DNA of 64,000 bases, from the NCBI RefSeq assembly GCF_025717675.1, contig NZ_JAJIRT010000009.1, positions 124,001-188,000 on the forward strand, given 5' to 3'. The stretch is from Paucibacter sp. DJ2R-2. Lineage in GTDB: Bacteria; Pseudomonadota; Gammaproteobacteria; Burkholderiales; Burkholderiaceae_C. Every line of letters begins with the position of its first letter. Position 1 is the stretch's first letter. The notes beneath the pieces were generated by a model that saw only the letters and a program-made list of their open reading frames with translations, searched no databases and was not told the DNA's origin. Both the position numbers and the translations under genes were made by a program. Shown in pieces: positions 11,366 through 21,381 of this stretch.

Positions 11366-12691
11366 TCAACGTCCGTCGCGGCTGCGCAAGCCGTCGCGCG
11401 AACGCATATCGGTATTGCCCACGGTAGCCGGGGCCTCGGTGGTCGGCACCGCAGCAGGCGGCGTGGCCGTGACCGTACCTCCGGCCTGCTGGATCAATTT
11501 ATCGAGCGGCAGATAGAGCAGATTGGAGCCGTTGCGGCTGTCAACCATGACCTTGCTGACGTTGGAATAGACCTGCTGCATGGTGTCGGTGTAGAGGCGG
11601 TCGCGGGTCACGCCCGGCGCCTTCTGGTACTCGCTGAGCACGCTCTTGAAACGCTGCGCATCACCTTCAGCCTGAGCCACCACGCGTGCCTTGTAGCCTT
11701 CAGCCTCTTCGCGCAGACGCGCCGAAGTGCCCTGAGCCTTGGGAATCACGTCGTTGGCGTAGGCCTGGCCTTCGTTCTTCAGGCGCTCACGGTCGGCGCC
11801 GGCCTTGAAAGCGTCGTCAAACGCAGCCTGCACCTGCTCGGGCGCCTGCACATTCTGGACATTGACGTTTTTGATCAACACGCCGGCCTTGAGGCGATCC
11901 ATCTGGACCTGCACCGACTTGACCAGTTCAGCGGCAATCGCATCGCGTTGCTCGTACAGCACCGAGTCCATATTGCTCTTGCCGACGATTTCGCGCACGG
12001 CCGACTCGGCAGCCAGCGTCACCGCCGCCTCCGGATCGCGGTTCTCGAACAGGAAGTCACGCGCATCCTTGAGCGTGAACTGCACGGTGAAGCGGATGTC
12101 GACGATGTTCTCGTCCTGCGTCAGCATCGATGAATCACGCAGGCCGGTGGCAGCCACCACCGAATTGCGCCCGACCTCGACCTGCCGCAACTGGGTCACA
12201 GCCACGACTTCGCTGGCCTGGAAGGGAAAGGGCAGCCGCCACTGGAAGCCCGCATCGACGGTCTTGCTGTACTTGCCAAAGGAGGTGATCACCCCCTGCT
12301 GGCCTTCCTGCACGATGAAGAAGCCGCTGCCCAGCCAACCCACCAGCACCACGCCGCCGATCAACAGTGCGCCGACACCCGCGCTCTTCATGTCCGGCTG
12401 GAAGTTGTTGCCGCCGCCAGCGTCGCCGCCGCCACCTTGACCGCCGCCCGAGGGCTTGCCGCCAAACATGCCGGACAGCTTGCGATTGAAATCGCGCCAC
12501 AGCTCGTCCAGATCGGGCGGGCCGTCATTGCGACCGTTGTTGTTCAACGTGCGACCGGCCTGCCAGCCTTGCGGCATGAGGCCACGTAGCAAGGCGGCAG
12601 CAGCCGCCGCCAGAGGCTTGATGCGGCCGGCAGCGGGGCTGCTCATCACGGGCCGCTCGGGGCTCACGCGCTCGTAGGTGTTCATGCTCAT
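11366..12691 (-). CDS. hflK: HflK, SPFH-domain modulator of FtsH protease
   Basis: The 441-residue partner of HflC. It has a Gly-rich cytoplasmic segment (about 85-102), a transmembrane helix near 108-127 (VGALLIGGVVLVGWLGSG), a band-7 domain and a coiled-coil region with EGDAQRF, ending in a Pro/Ala/Thr-rich tail. The first ATG overlaps the hflX stop in an ATGA arrangement, which argues for this start over the ATG two codons later and for translational coupling. Confidence 0.95.
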   Translation of the reverse strand: MSMNTYERVSPERPVMSSPAAGRIKPLAAAAAALLRGLMPQGWQAGRTLNNNGRNDGPPDLDELWRDFNRKLSGMFGGKPSGGGQGGGGDAGGGNNFQPDMKSAGVGALLIGGVVLVGWLGSGFFIVQEGQQGVITSFGKYSKTVDAGFQWRLPFPFQASEVVAVTQLRQVEVGRNSVVAATGLRDSSMLTQDENIVDIRFTVQFTLKDARDFLFENRDPEAAVTLAAESAVREIVGKSNMDSVLYEQRDAIAAELVKSVQVQMDRLKAGVLIKNVNVQNVQAPEQVQAAFDDAFKAGADRERLKNEGQAYANDVIPKAQGTSARLREEAEGYKARVVAQAEGDAQRFKSVLSEYQKAPGVTRDRLYTDTMQQVYSNVSKVMVDSRNGSNLLYLPLDKLIQQAGGTVTATPPAAVPTTEAPATVGNTDMRSRDGLRSRDGR

Positions 12692-14016
12692 GCCTGTGTG
12701 GATTGAGTGGCGGCGGGATCGTCAAAATCGACGTCTGCCTGCGGGTTGTCGGAGTCTTCGAAATCAAGCCGTTCGGAGTCCGCCGCTGTATCTGGGGTGA
12801 ACTCTTTGGAATTCAAGTCGGCCGGGCGCTGCAGCAACAAGGCCTGGACGATTTGCTCGCGCAGGATGTCAAGACCGCTGCCATCCAGTGCACTGACGAA
12901 CACGCGCGGCACACGCATACCGACGCTGTCTTCGCTCTGGCGTTCAATCCAGTCGAATCCGGTGCGCGGGCGCTGGCTCTCCTCAAGCATGTCCTGCTTG
13001 TTGTAGACCAGGATCTGAGGAATGTGAGCGGCGCCGATGTCTTCCAGCACACGCTCAACCTCGAGCATCTGCTCTTCCAAGACCGGCGAGGCGGCATCGA
13101 CCACGTGCAGCAGCAGGTCGGCATCGGCGGCCTCCTGAAGCGTGGCACGGAAGGCCTCGACGAGCTTGTGCGGCAGATCGCGGATGAAGCCCACGGTGTC
13201 GGACAGGGACACGCTGGTCCCTGCTTGCTCCAGATAGAGCGAACGCGTGGTCGTATCCAGGGTGGCGAACAACTGGTCGGCCGCGTAGGTGCGAGCCTTG
13301 ACCAGCGCATTGAACAGGGTGGACTTGCCGGCATTGGTGTAGCCGACCAGGGAGACGCGGAACACGCTGTTGCGGGCACGGGCCCGCTGCTGGGTGCTAC
13401 GCTGACGCTGCACCTTCTTGAGCTTTTCCTTGATGGCCTTGATGCGGTCATCGATCATGCGCCGATCCAACTCGATCTGCGCTTCGCCAGGGCCGCCGCG
13501 CATACCGATGCCGCCGCTCTGGCGCTCCAGATGGCTCCATCGGCGCACCAAGCGGGTCGCCAGGTATTGCAGACGAGCGAGCTCAACCTGCATCTTGCCC
13601 TCATGGCTCTTCGCGCGCGCCGCGAAGATCTCGAGGATCAGGGCCGTGCGGTCGGCCACAGGCACGCCCAGCACCCGCTCAAGATTGCGTTGCTGAGCCG
13701 GCGAGATCGCCTGGTCGAACAGCACCGTATGCGCTTGGTGCATCTGCACCAGCAGCTTGATCTCATCGGCCTTGCCCGAGCCGACGAAGAGCGCCGCATC
13801 GGGCGCCTGGCGGCGAGCAATCACCCGCGCCACCGGCGTGTCGCCAGCGGATTCGGCCAGCAAGGCCAATTCATCCAGGGTGGGGTCGAACGTGGATGCA
13901 AACGAAGACTTGGCGTGGCGACCAAAATCAACGCCCACAAGAATGGCACGCGCCGCCTCAGAAGGCGGCGTCGTGTGGGTGGAGTCAGCGGAACTCAAGG
14001 TGAGGGCAAGGGGCAA
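12688..14016 (-). CDS. hflX: GTPase HflX (ribosome-associated)
   Basis: HflX binds the 50S subunit and rescues stalled or stressed ribosomes. The N-terminal HflX domain (about 25-190, including the Gly-rich GGIGMRGGPGE linker) is followed by a G domain with GYTNAGKST (P loop), DTVGF (G3) and YNKQD (G4). An acidic C-terminal extension of about 45 residues, rich in Asp and Glu, is longer than in many relatives. The listed start is a TTG without an obvious ribosome site; TTG at 13998 or GTG near 13935 are alternatives, so the first 25 residues are uncertain. Hfq lies just upstream. Confidence 0.93.
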   Translation of the reverse strand: MPLALTLSSADSTHTTPPSEAARAILVGVDFGRHAKSSFASTFDPTLDELALLAESAGDTPVARVIARRQAPDAALFVGSGKADEIKLLVQMHQAHTVLFDQAISPAQQRNLERVLGVPVADRTALILEIFAARAKSHEGKMQVELARLQYLATRLVRRWSHLERQSGGIGMRGGPGEAQIELDRRMIDDRIKAIKEKLKKVQRQRSTQQRARARNSVFRVSLVGYTNAGKSTLFNALVKARTYAADQLFATLDTTTRSLYLEQAGTSVSLSDTVGFIRDLPHKLVEAFRATLQEAADADLLLHVVDAASPVLEEQMLEVERVLEDIGAAHIPQILVYNKQDMLEESQRPRTGFDWIERQSEDSVGMRVPRVFVSALDGSGLDILREQIVQALLLQRPADLNSKEFTPDTAADSERLDFEDSDNPQADVDFDDPAATQSTQA

Positions 14017-14027
14017 AAGCCCAGGGT

Positions 14028-14273
14028 TCAGTTCGCTTCTTCAGCGCTGTCGGCGGTATGGAAGTTCACCGCGCGACCCGGCACCACCGTAGAGATGGCG
14101 TGCTTGTAGACCATTTGCGTGACCGTGTTGCGCAGCAGGACCACGTACTGGTCGAAGGACTCAATATGTCCTTGCAGCTTGATGCCGTTGACCAGGTAGA
14201 TGGACACCGGCACATGCTCCTTGCGCAGCAGGTTCAGGAAGGGATCTTGCAGGAGTTGGCCTTTATTGCTCAC
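14028..14273 (-). CDS. hfq: RNA chaperone Hfq
   Basis: The 81-residue hexameric Sm-like protein mediates sRNA-mRNA pairing. The Sm1 region (residues 8-46, with [27 protein letters not shown]) and Sm2 motif YKHAIST near 57-63 are intact. The C-terminal tail is short and ends in a Glu/Ala stretch, as usual for betaproteobacteria rather than the long tail of E. coli. It is the head of hfq-hflX-hflK-hflC and lies 93 bases after der. Confidence 0.98.
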   Translation of the reverse strand: MSNKGQLLQDPFLNLLRKEHVPVSIYLVNGIKLQGHIESFDQYVVLLRNTVTQMVYKHAISTVVPGRAVNFHTADSAEEAN

Positions 14274-14366
14274 GATATGCTCCGTGTTGTGAGAGGGATT
14301 TGAAGGGAACGCCGATCACCTTAACACAGGCCGACCGGCAACGCTGCCGCACCGCCCGGCCCCGTT

Positions 14367-15704
14367 TCAGCTGTCTTTGTCGCTGAAAGGATTCTTGGAC
14401 GAACGCATTTCGATGCGCATGGGCGTACCCACCAGCTTGTAGTGAGCGCGGATGCGGCCTTCCAGGTAACGCTTGTAGACCTCGGTCACGCCTTCCAGGG
14501 AGTTGCCGTGCACGATCACCAGGGGCGGATTCATGCCGCCTTGGTGCGCATAGCGCAGCTTGGGTCGGAAATGGCCGCTGCGTTTGGGTGTTTGGTGCTC
14601 CACCGCTTCCTGAATCAAACGGGTCAGCACTGGCGTGGTCATCTTGCGGTAGGCCGAAGCATAGGCATCGGCCAGCGCACCCCAGAGCGGGCCCAGGCCC
14701 TGGCGCTTGAGTGCCGAGATGTTGTGGATCGGCGCGAACTTCAAAAACGCCAAGCGCTGCTCGATCGAGCGCTGCAGCTGCTCGCGCTGATAGCTGTCGA
14801 TGGCATCCCATTTGTTGACGGCCAGCACCACGGCGCGGCCGCTTTCCAGAATGTAGCCGGCGATGTGCGCGTCCTGGTCGGACACGCCTTGGGTGGCATC
14901 CAGCAGCAGCAGCACGACATTGGCATCAGCGATGGCCTGCAGAGTCTTGACCACCGAGAACTTCTCGATCGCCTCAAACACCTTGCCCTTGCGACGCAGA
15001 CCGGCGGTGTCGATCAGCTGAAACTGCTGGCCATTGCGCTCGAAGGGCACGCTAATGGCATCACGCGTGGTGCCCGGCATGTCGAAGGCCACCAGACGCT
15101 CCTCACCGAGCCAGGTGTTGATCAAGGTGCTCTTGCCCACATTGGGGCGGCCGGCCACGGCGAGGCGAATGACGCCGTCGTTCTCGGGCGTGGCCTCTTC
15201 GTCTTCCTCGAATTCAAAGGGCTCCAGCACCACTTCCAGCAGGCTGCGGATGCCTTGGCCGTGCGAGGCAGAAATCGGATGCGGCTCGCCCAGCCCCAAC
15301 TCATGGAACTCACCCAGCAGAGGCGACTCGCTCATGCCCTCGGCCTTGTTCACAGCCAGGAAGATGCGCTTGTTGGCTTGACGCAGATAGCGGGCGATGT
15401 CGCTGTCCTGAGCCGACAGGCCCAGGCGCACATCGACCACAAAGACCACCGCGTCAGCCTCCGCCACGGCCTGGCGAGTCTGCTTGGCCATTTCCTTGAC
15501 GATGCCTGTGGTGCTGTCAGGCTCGAAGCCGCCGGTGTCGATGACGATGAACTCACGGTCCCCGAGGCGGCCGTCGCCGTAGTGGCGGTCGCGCGTCAGC
15601 CCGGCAAAGTCGGCCACGATGGCATCCCGGCTCTTGGTCAGCCGGTTGAAGAGCGTGGACTTGCCCACATTGGGGCGTCCGACCAGGGCGATGACGGGTT
15701 TCAT
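14367..15704 (-). CDS. der: Ribosome-biogenesis GTPase Der (EngA)
   Basis: Der has two tandem G domains and a KH-like domain and is needed for 50S maturation. GRPNVGKST occurs twice, at residues 8-16 and near 187-195, and the matching [15 protein letters not shown] and NKWD motifs are present. 445 residues is typical. It follows bamB on the same strand with a 50-base gap. The adjacency der-hfq joins two operons that are separate in E. coli. Confidence 0.97.
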   Translation of the reverse strand: MKPVIALVGRPNVGKSTLFNRLTKSRDAIVADFAGLTRDRHYGDGRLGDREFIVIDTGGFEPDSTTGIVKEMAKQTRQAVAEADAVVFVVDVRLGLSAQDSDIARYLRQANKRIFLAVNKAEGMSESPLLGEFHELGLGEPHPISASHGQGIRSLLEVVLEPFEFEEDEEATPENDGVIRLAVAGRPNVGKSTLINTWLGEERLVAFDMPGTTRDAISVPFERNGQQFQLIDTAGLRRKGKVFEAIEKFSVVKTLQAIADANVVLLLLDATQGVSDQDAHIAGYILESGRAVVLAVNKWDAIDSYQREQLQRSIEQRLAFLKFAPIHNISALKRQGLGPLWGALADAYASAYRKMTTPVLTRLIQEAVEHQTPKRSGHFRPKLRYAHQGGMNPPLVIVHGNSLEGVTEVYKRYLEGRIRAHYKLVGTPMRIEMRSSKNPFSDKDS

Positions 15705-15754
15705 ATTTTTATTGTTCTCACTGCTAGGGGTTCAAAGCCGGTCAAGCCGGGGTC

Positions 15755-16909
15755 TTACTCAGGCCGCAAGGCGAACAGGCCGCCATTGCGTGTGGCCACC
15801 AAAATGGTGTTGCCCAGCACCACCGGCGCCGACTGGATGGCCGAGCCATCGGTCGGCAGGCGCAACTCGGTCTTGCCACTCACCCGGTCCAGGAAATGCA
15901 CCTGGCCCTCGAAATCGCCGACTACCACATTCTTGCCCACGACCAGCGGTGCGCTGAGGCGGCGGTTCTGGAATTGATCGGCCGTCCAGAGCACATCACC
16001 ATTGGCCAAGCTCCAAGCGGTCAGACGGTCAGAGGCGTCCGCAGCCACCACGGCGGTGGCGTCGCCACCAATGCCATTCATGCCGCCGACATTGCGGCTC
16101 CACAGAACACTGCCGCGCTCGGCATTGACGCAACCGACGGCCGACTGAAAGGCGCGCGCGCAGATCAGATCGCCCTGACGGAAAGACGGCGCCACCAGAT
16201 CGGCCAGGCGCTCGACTTCATTGGTGCCGCGCGGGTTGGCCACGCTGGCCTCCCAGCGCACGGTACCGCGCAAGGGATCGATACCTGCCATGCGCGGGCC
16301 CTGGCCGACGATCAAGGTGTCCTTGAAGGCAGCGATCACGCCAGGCTGAGCCAGGGTCAGAGGTTCACCGGGGCGGCGCAGGGTCCAGAGCGCGCGGCCA
16401 TCGAGTGCGTCGAAGGCCAGCACTTGACGGTCCACGGTCAGCACGAACACGCGCTCGCCGGCGACCAAGGGCGCCGCCAGCACCGCGCTGGGCAGCGGCT
16501 TGCGCCACAGCACACGGCCAGCTTCAAGCACGACGACTTCGTTCTCGCGCGTCACCACGGAGGCGAAGCGCCCGTCGCTGCCGACGCCGGCATTGAGCTT
16601 TTGGCCCACTTCAACGCGCCACATGGAGCGACCGTCCTGCGCGTTCAAGGCCTCCACCACGCCGCCGCTGCCCGCGACCACGAACTGCTCGCCCCGTGCT
16701 GAGATCGACAAGGGGAACTGGACCGCGTCGACACGCGCACTCCAAACCACCCGTCCAGCAATGCTCGGGCTCAAGGTCTCCAGCGGCGCCGGCTTGGGCG
16801 CGTTGGAGGAGCCGAAGATCGAGCAGCCCGACAGCCCGGTCAGCACAGCAGCCGCGGCCAGCGCCAGCAGGCCGGCGCGCAGGCCCGGCAGCTTCAAGGC
16901 GCGCTTCAC
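15755..16909 (-). CDS. bamB: Outer-membrane assembly factor BamB (lipoprotein)
   Basis: BamB is an eight-bladed beta-propeller lipoprotein of the BAM complex on the periplasmic face of the outer membrane. The N-terminus is a lipoprotein signal with lipobox LSGC at 26-29. Repeated PQQ-type blades such as DGRSMWRVEVGQ, DGRALWTLRRPG and NGDVLWTAD follow. 384 residues matches the family. Its ATG overlaps the stop of the TPR gene upstream (ATGA), so the two are translationally coupled. Confidence 0.95.
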   Translation of the reverse strand: MKRALKLPGLRAGLLALAAAAVLTGLSGCSIFGSSNAPKPAPLETLSPSIAGRVVWSARVDAVQFPLSISARGEQFVVAGSGGVVEALNAQDGRSMWRVEVGQKLNAGVGSDGRFASVVTRENEVVVLEAGRVLWRKPLPSAVLAAPLVAGERVFVLTVDRQVLAFDALDGRALWTLRRPGEPLTLAQPGVIAAFKDTLIVGQGPRMAGIDPLRGTVRWEASVANPRGTNEVERLADLVAPSFRQGDLICARAFQSAVGCVNAERGSVLWSRNVGGMNGIGGDATAVVAADASDRLTAWSLANGDVLWTADQFQNRRLSAPLVVGKNVVVGDFEGQVHFLDRVSGKTELRLPTDGSAIQSAPVVLGNTILVATRNGGLFALRPE

Positions 16910-17583
16910 TTGGCGGCTCCCGCAGCTGCCGCATCTTCGGCGGCCGGAGCCACGCCCAGGGTGCTCAGCTTGGCTTCGATCAGGCGGCGATAGTCCTGGT
17001 TCTTTTCCAGGGCCGCATAGGCCTTCTGGTACTCGGCACGGGCCAAGTCAGGCTTGGATTGCAGGACCAGCAGGTCACCGCGGCGGTCGGCCTGCAAGGA
17101 CAGGAAATCCGGCGACTTGATGGCATCCAGCGTCTTGCCCGCTTCGTCGTACTGCTTGGCATCCAACTGCAAGCCAGCCAGGCGCAGGCGGGCCAGATCA
17201 CGCACCGCCTCTTGCGAAGCCGTGCTGGCAGCCCAGCTCAGGCTGGCACGGGCAGCATCGGCTTGACCCTTGTCGAACTGAGCCTTGGCTGCTTGCAGCG
17301 CAGCCTGCGCGGCATAGCTGGTGCCGGGATAACGATCCTTCAGATCGGTGAACACGCGGCCGGCCTTGTCGGCATCGCCGGCCTGCACGGCACGGTCCAG
17401 CTCGTCATACATGGCCGCGGCCTTGGCAGCCTGGTCACGCTGGTAGTAGTTCCAGCCGTTCCAACCCGCATAAGCGGCCAGAGCGATGGTCAACGCCCAG
17501 GTGATCAGATTGCCCCAGGTTTTCCAGAAAGCCTTCAGCTGGTCCAGCTGTTCTTGTTCTTCGAGATCGAGATGCGACGCCAT
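16906..17583 (-). CDS. YfgM-like TPR inner-membrane protein (ancillary SecYEG chaperone-associated)
   Basis: The 225-residue protein has a short cytoplasmic N-terminus, one transmembrane helix at about 25-44 (LITWALTIALAAYAGW) and a periplasmic tetratricopeptide region, the YfgM/TPR_21 layout. E. coli YfgM associates with SecYEG and PpiD. A 12-residue Ala-rich tail ends the protein. It sits between hisS and bamB exactly as in E. coli. Confidence 0.88.
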   Translation of the reverse strand: MASHLDLEEQEQLDQLKAFWKTWGNLITWALTIALAAYAGWNGWNYYQRDQAAKAAAMYDELDRAVQAGDADKAGRVFTDLKDRYPGTSYAAQAALQAAKAQFDKGQADAARASLSWAASTASQEAVRDLARLRLAGLQLDAKQYDEAGKTLDAIKSPDFLSLQADRRGDLLVLQSKPDLARAEYQKAYAALEKNQDYRRLIEAKLSTLGVAPAAEDAAAAGAAK

Positions 17584-17633
17584 GAATGAAAGATTCTCGG
17601 ATTGCGGTGGTGAAAACGGGAGGAAGGCCGCGA

Positions 17634-18956
17634 TTATGCGTTGAGCAGCTCGGCTGCCCAGTCGGCCGCCGACGAAATGCTGCGGGTGTACTGCGCCGCC
17701 CCCTCGGGTTGCATTCCCTGGCGGAGCGGCTTGACGGCCACTTCACCACGGGCGACTTCGTCCTCGCCGAAGATCAAGGCAAAGGCCGCGCCGCTGGCAT
17801 CGGCCTTCTTGAACTGCGACTTCATGCTGCTCTGCCCCGGGTGCAAGACCACGCTGACGCCGGCGCCCCGCAGGGCCTCCAGCGCCACCATGACCTGGGC
17901 CAGGCCGTTCGCCGAGGGCACGATGGCGTAGGCATGCGGGGTCGGCGCAGCCGGCGCCACGCCCACTTCTTCGAGCAAGAGCAGCATGCGCTCCATGCCC
18001 ATGCCGAAGCCCACGGCCGGCGTGGCCTTGCCACCCAGTTGCTCGATCAGGCCATCGTAGCGGCCGCCACCGCAGACCGTGCCTTGCGAGCCCAGCTTGT
18101 CGGTGACCCACTCGAACACGGTCAGGTTGTAGTAGTCCAGACCGCGCACCAAGCGCGGGTTGATGCGGTAAGCCACGCCTGCGGCATCGAGGATGGCGCG
18201 CACGCCGTTGAAATGCGCCAGCGAGGCCTCGCCCAGGAAATCGAGCAGCTGCGGCGCCGCATTGGCCATTTCCTGCAAGGCCGGGTTCTTGGTGTCCAGC
18301 ACGCGCAATGGGTTGGTGTAGAGGCGGCGCTGGCTGTCTTCGTCGAGCAGGTCCTTGTGCGCCTCCAGGTGGGCGATCAAGGCCTCGCGGTGAGCGCGGC
18401 GCTCGGCCGCTTCGCCCAGGCAGTTCAGCTCCAAGCTGACATGCTCGCCATCCTTCAAGCCCAGCTCGCGCAAAAGGCGGCTGCCCATCAAGATCACTTC
18501 GGCGTCGACATCGGGGCCGGCAAAACCCAGGGCCTCGACACCCATCTGATGGAATTGCCGGTAACGGCCCTTCTGCGGCTTTTCGCGGCGGAACATGGGG
18601 CCGAAGTAGTAGAGGCGGCGGCCCGAGTCGCGCAGGAAAGAATGCTCGATCATGGCGCGCACCACGCCGGCCGTCATCTCCGGGCGCAGGGCCAGATGCT
18701 CGGCCTGGCCATGCTTGTCGGCTCGGTCTTCGAAGGCGTACATCTCTTTTTCGACGATGTCGGTCACCTCGCCGATACCGCGCACGAACAAAGCCGTGGG
18801 CTCGACGATGGGCGTGCGCACATTCTGGTAGCCGTAGCGCTGCAGCACGCTGCGCATCTGGGCTTCCAGCCATTCCCAGCGCGCCGAGTCCGGCGGCAGG
18901 ATGTCGTTCATGCCCTTGACGGCTTGCAACTGGGGCAACTTCTTCGGTTCACTCAT
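17634..18956 (-). CDS. hisS: Histidyl-tRNA synthetase
   Basis: HisS charges tRNA-His. Class II motifs are present: [13 protein letters not shown] (motif 2 region), [14 protein letters not shown] (histidine-binding HisA loop) and GGGRYDGL (HisB). The C-terminal anticodon-binding domain follows. The ATG at 18956 ([19 protein letters not shown]) gives 440 residues and places the conserved start-of-fold motif normally; an upstream in-frame start would add 15 residues and touch ispG. It is 45 bases after ispG. Confidence 0.96.
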   Translation of the reverse strand: MSEPKKLPQLQAVKGMNDILPPDSARWEWLEAQMRSVLQRYGYQNVRTPIVEPTALFVRGIGEVTDIVEKEMYAFEDRADKHGQAEHLALRPEMTAGVVRAMIEHSFLRDSGRRLYYFGPMFRREKPQKGRYRQFHQMGVEALGFAGPDVDAEVILMGSRLLRELGLKDGEHVSLELNCLGEAAERRAHREALIAHLEAHKDLLDEDSQRRLYTNPLRVLDTKNPALQEMANAAPQLLDFLGEASLAHFNGVRAILDAAGVAYRINPRLVRGLDYYNLTVFEWVTDKLGSQGTVCGGGRYDGLIEQLGGKATPAVGFGMGMERMLLLLEEVGVAPAAPTPHAYAIVPSANGLAQVMVALEALRGAGVSVVLHPGQSSMKSQFKKADASGAAFALIFGEDEVARGEVAVKPLRQGMQPEGAAQYTRSISSAADWAAELLNA

Positions 18957-19001
18957 GGGTGTGGAATTCGCGGGGTTCTTCTTTTCAAGCAATGCCGGCA
19001 C

Positions 19002-20333
19002 TCAAGCCGCTTGCACAGCGCCGAAGCGCTTTTCGATATAGCTCTCGACCAAGGCGTGGAATTCGTTGGCGATGTTTTCGCCGCGCAAGGTCAGGGCCTT
19101 TTCGCCGTCAATGAAGACCGGTGCCGCTGGCGCCTCGCCGGTGCCCGGCAGGCTGATGCCGATGTCGGCGTGCTTGCTCTCGCCCGGGCCGTTGACGATG
19201 CAGCCCATCACGGCGACCTTGAGGTTTTCCACGCCGGGGTACTTCTTGCGCCAGACCGGCATCTGCTCACGCAGGAAATCGTCGATCTGCTTGGCCAGCT
19301 CCTGGAAGGTGGTGCTGGTGGTGCGGCCGCAGCCCGGGCAGGCGGTCACGCTGGGGTTGAAGGCGCGCAAACCCAGGGACTGCAGAATCTCCAGCGCCAC
19401 CACCACCTCTTGCGTGCGAGATTCGCCAGGCTGGGGCGTCAGCGAGACACGGATGGTGTCGCCAATGCCTTCCTGCAGCAGGATGGACAAGGCCGTGGCC
19501 GAGGCCACCGTGCCCTTGGTGCCCATGCCGGCTTCGGTCAGACCCAGGTGCAAGGCGTAATCGCAGCGCTCGCTGAGCGCACGGTAGACCGAGATCAGGT
19601 CCTGCACGCCGCTGACCTTGCAGCTGATGATGATGTTGTCGGGGTTCATGCCCAGCTCACGGGCATAGTCGGCCGAACTCAGGGCCGATTGGATCAGCGC
19701 CTGGTACATGACCTGCTTGGCATCCCAAGGCTCAGCGCGGGCGGCATTCTCGTCCATCATCTGAGCCAGCAGTTCGGAGTCGAGGCTGCCCCAGTTGACG
19801 CCGATGCGCACGACCTTGTCGTACTTGATCGCGGCCTCGATCATCATGGCGAACTGGCGGTCCTTCTTGTCGCCCTTGCCCACATTGCCGGGGTTGATGC
19901 GGTACTTGGACAAGGCTTGCGCCATAGCCGGGAATTCGGTCAGCAAGCGGTGGCCGTTGTAATGGAAATCACCGACCAGGGGCACGTCAATGCCCATGCG
20001 GTCCAGTTGCTCGCGGATGTGCGGCACGGCTTCGGCCGCCTCGGGCGTATTGACCGTGATGCGCACCATCTCCGAGCCGGCGATCGCCAGCTCCTTGATC
20101 TGTATGGCGGTACCGATCACGTCTACTGTGTCGGTGTTGGTCATGGACTGCACGCGCACCGGCGCGTCGCCACCCACAGTGACCACGCGCGAACCCCAAC
20201 GAACCTGGGCCTGGCGCGAACGACGCGCAGCCGGCTGGGCGGCCGCAATGGCTTGGGAAATGGAAGGCTCCAGCGCTGGGCTGGGCAGGACGGGCGATGC
20301 GCTCATGGTGGGTGCTGCTGCTTTGCTGTTCAT
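19002..20333 (-). CDS. ispG: 4-hydroxy-3-methylbut-2-en-1-yl diphosphate synthase (flavodoxin)
   Basis: IspG converts MEcPP to HMBPP in the MEP isoprenoid pathway using a 4Fe-4S cluster. The cluster cysteines are seen in [11 protein letters not shown] and [12 protein letters not shown], and the TIM-barrel N-terminus starts [16 protein letters not shown]. The N-terminal extension of about 40 Ala/Ser/Pro residues is longer than in E. coli and the start is uncertain: GTG at 20342, ATG at 20333 or ATG at 20306. The extended (about 440 residue) form is common in betaproteobacteria. Confidence 0.94.
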   Translation of the reverse strand: MNSKAAAPTMSASPVLPSPALEPSISQAIAAAQPAARRSRQAQVRWGSRVVTVGGDAPVRVQSMTNTDTVDVIGTAIQIKELAIAGSEMVRITVNTPEAAEAVPHIREQLDRMGIDVPLVGDFHYNGHRLLTEFPAMAQALSKYRINPGNVGKGDKKDRQFAMMIEAAIKYDKVVRIGVNWGSLDSELLAQMMDENAARAEPWDAKQVMYQALIQSALSSADYARELGMNPDNIIISCKVSGVQDLISVYRALSERCDYALHLGLTEAGMGTKGTVASATALSILLQEGIGDTIRVSLTPQPGESRTQEVVVALEILQSLGLRAFNPSVTACPGCGRTTSTTFQELAKQIDDFLREQMPVWRKKYPGVENLKVAVMGCIVNGPGESKHADIGISLPGTGEAPAAPVFIDGEKALTLRGENIANEFHALVESYIEKRFGAVQAA

Positions 20334-20373
20334 ACCGGCCACACGCCAAGGGCATGGGCTTCGATCAGTTCAT

Positions 20374-21381
20374 TCAATTGAGTTCCAGGCGGGCTACGTT
20401 GTCCTTGGAGCGCCCAAGCAGGTCCACCGGCTCGCCGCGCAGGATCAGTTCAGTGCCCGCGACATTACCCACGCGCACGCGCAGCGGCGGCAGACCTTGC
20501 AGGGTCTGGGCATCGCCGGGGCGCAGCAGTTTGGAGAGCAAGGTTCGCCCCGAAGAGTCGACCACTTCGACCCAGGACTCCGAACTCACCTTGACTTGCA
20601 AGGGCACCGAGCCTGGCGCCGGCGCTGCCACAGGCAAAGCCTCGGGCGCCGCAGCCACGGGGCGGGTCGGCGCTGCCGCGTTGGGTAGCGGTGCAGGCGT
20701 AGGGGCAGCACTGAGCGCGGATGGGAGCGGCACAGCACTCGCGACTGGCAGCGAAAGCAAGGCCGCCGTCGGCGCCGAGGCCGGCAGACTGGCAGTCGAA
20801 GCTGAAGCCGAAGCCGATGCCGACTGTTGTGTGGCCTCAAGCGCGGATGGCGGCATCAGAGTCGGTGTGGCTTCGACGGGCTCAGCAGTGCTGCTGCCGA
20901 CACCGCCGCCGCTCGGCAACCAGCCCGCGGGCATCAGATAGACCGCCGCCGCAGCGGCCAACAACAGGGCCGGGCCCCAGACCACCGGACGCTGCACCAG
21001 CGCCAGCGAGAAGCCGGCGTCACCCGAGGAACGGTCCCGAAATGGTTGATTGAGGCCGCGCGACATGGTCAGCTCACGGTCCTCGCTGCTCGGCAGCAAG
21101 GCCAGCACCGGTGCTGCGTCCACATTGAGCACCCGGCAGATCGCCTTGGCCAGGGCCCGCACAAAGGTGGTGTCCGGCAGTTCTTGCCAGCGGTCGGCCT
21201 CCAGCGCCTCCAGCTTGGCTTGCGGCACTTTGAGCATGGCGGCCAAGGCAACGATGTGCAGGCCGCGCTGCTGGCGTGCCTCGCGCAGCCAGGCGCCGGC
21301 AGTCTGGCGCGGCGCGGCCGCGCCAGAGCCAAGTCCTGCCTCGCTCAGGATCGAAGACATGCGTTCTCCCTCTTCACTCAT
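20374..21381 (-). CDS. RodZ-like protein (HTH, transmembrane helix, DUF4115)
   Basis: A cytoplasmic helix-turn-helix of the Xre/RodZ type (about residues 25-90, GAWLREARQQRGLHIVALA onward), a membrane helix near 150-166 (GPALLLAAAAAVYLM), a long Ala/Ser/Pro linker with a SASASASAS run and a C-terminal beta-rich DUF4115 domain (WVEVVDSSGRTLLSKLL) give the RodZ layout. RodZ anchors MreB to the inner membrane for rod shape. The start ATG at 21381 overlaps the pilW stop by 8 bases; ATG at 21360 is an alternative. Position between pilW and ispG matches E. coli rodZ. Confidence 0.85.
   Translation of the reverse strand: MSEEGERMSSILSEAGLGSGAAAPRQTAGAWLREARQQRGLHIVALAAMLKVPQAKLEALEADRWQELPDTTFVRALAKAICRVLNVDAAPVLALLPSSEDRELTMSRGLNQPFRDRSSGDAGFSLALVQRPVVWGPALLLAAAAAVYLMPAGWLPSGGGVGSSTAEPVEATPTLMPPSALEATQQSASASASASTASLPASAPTAALLSLPVASAVPLPSALSAAPTPAPLPNAAAPTRPVAAAPEALPVAAPAPGSVPLQVKVSSESWVEVVDSSGRTLLSKLLRPGDAQTLQGLPPLRVRVGNVAGTELILRGEPVDLLGRSKDNVARLELN

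Noticed and set aside
17586-20381. A 931-codon + strand open frame
   Set aside because: It is antisense to hisS and ispG, has no homology-like motifs, and results from high third-base GC on the opposite strand.
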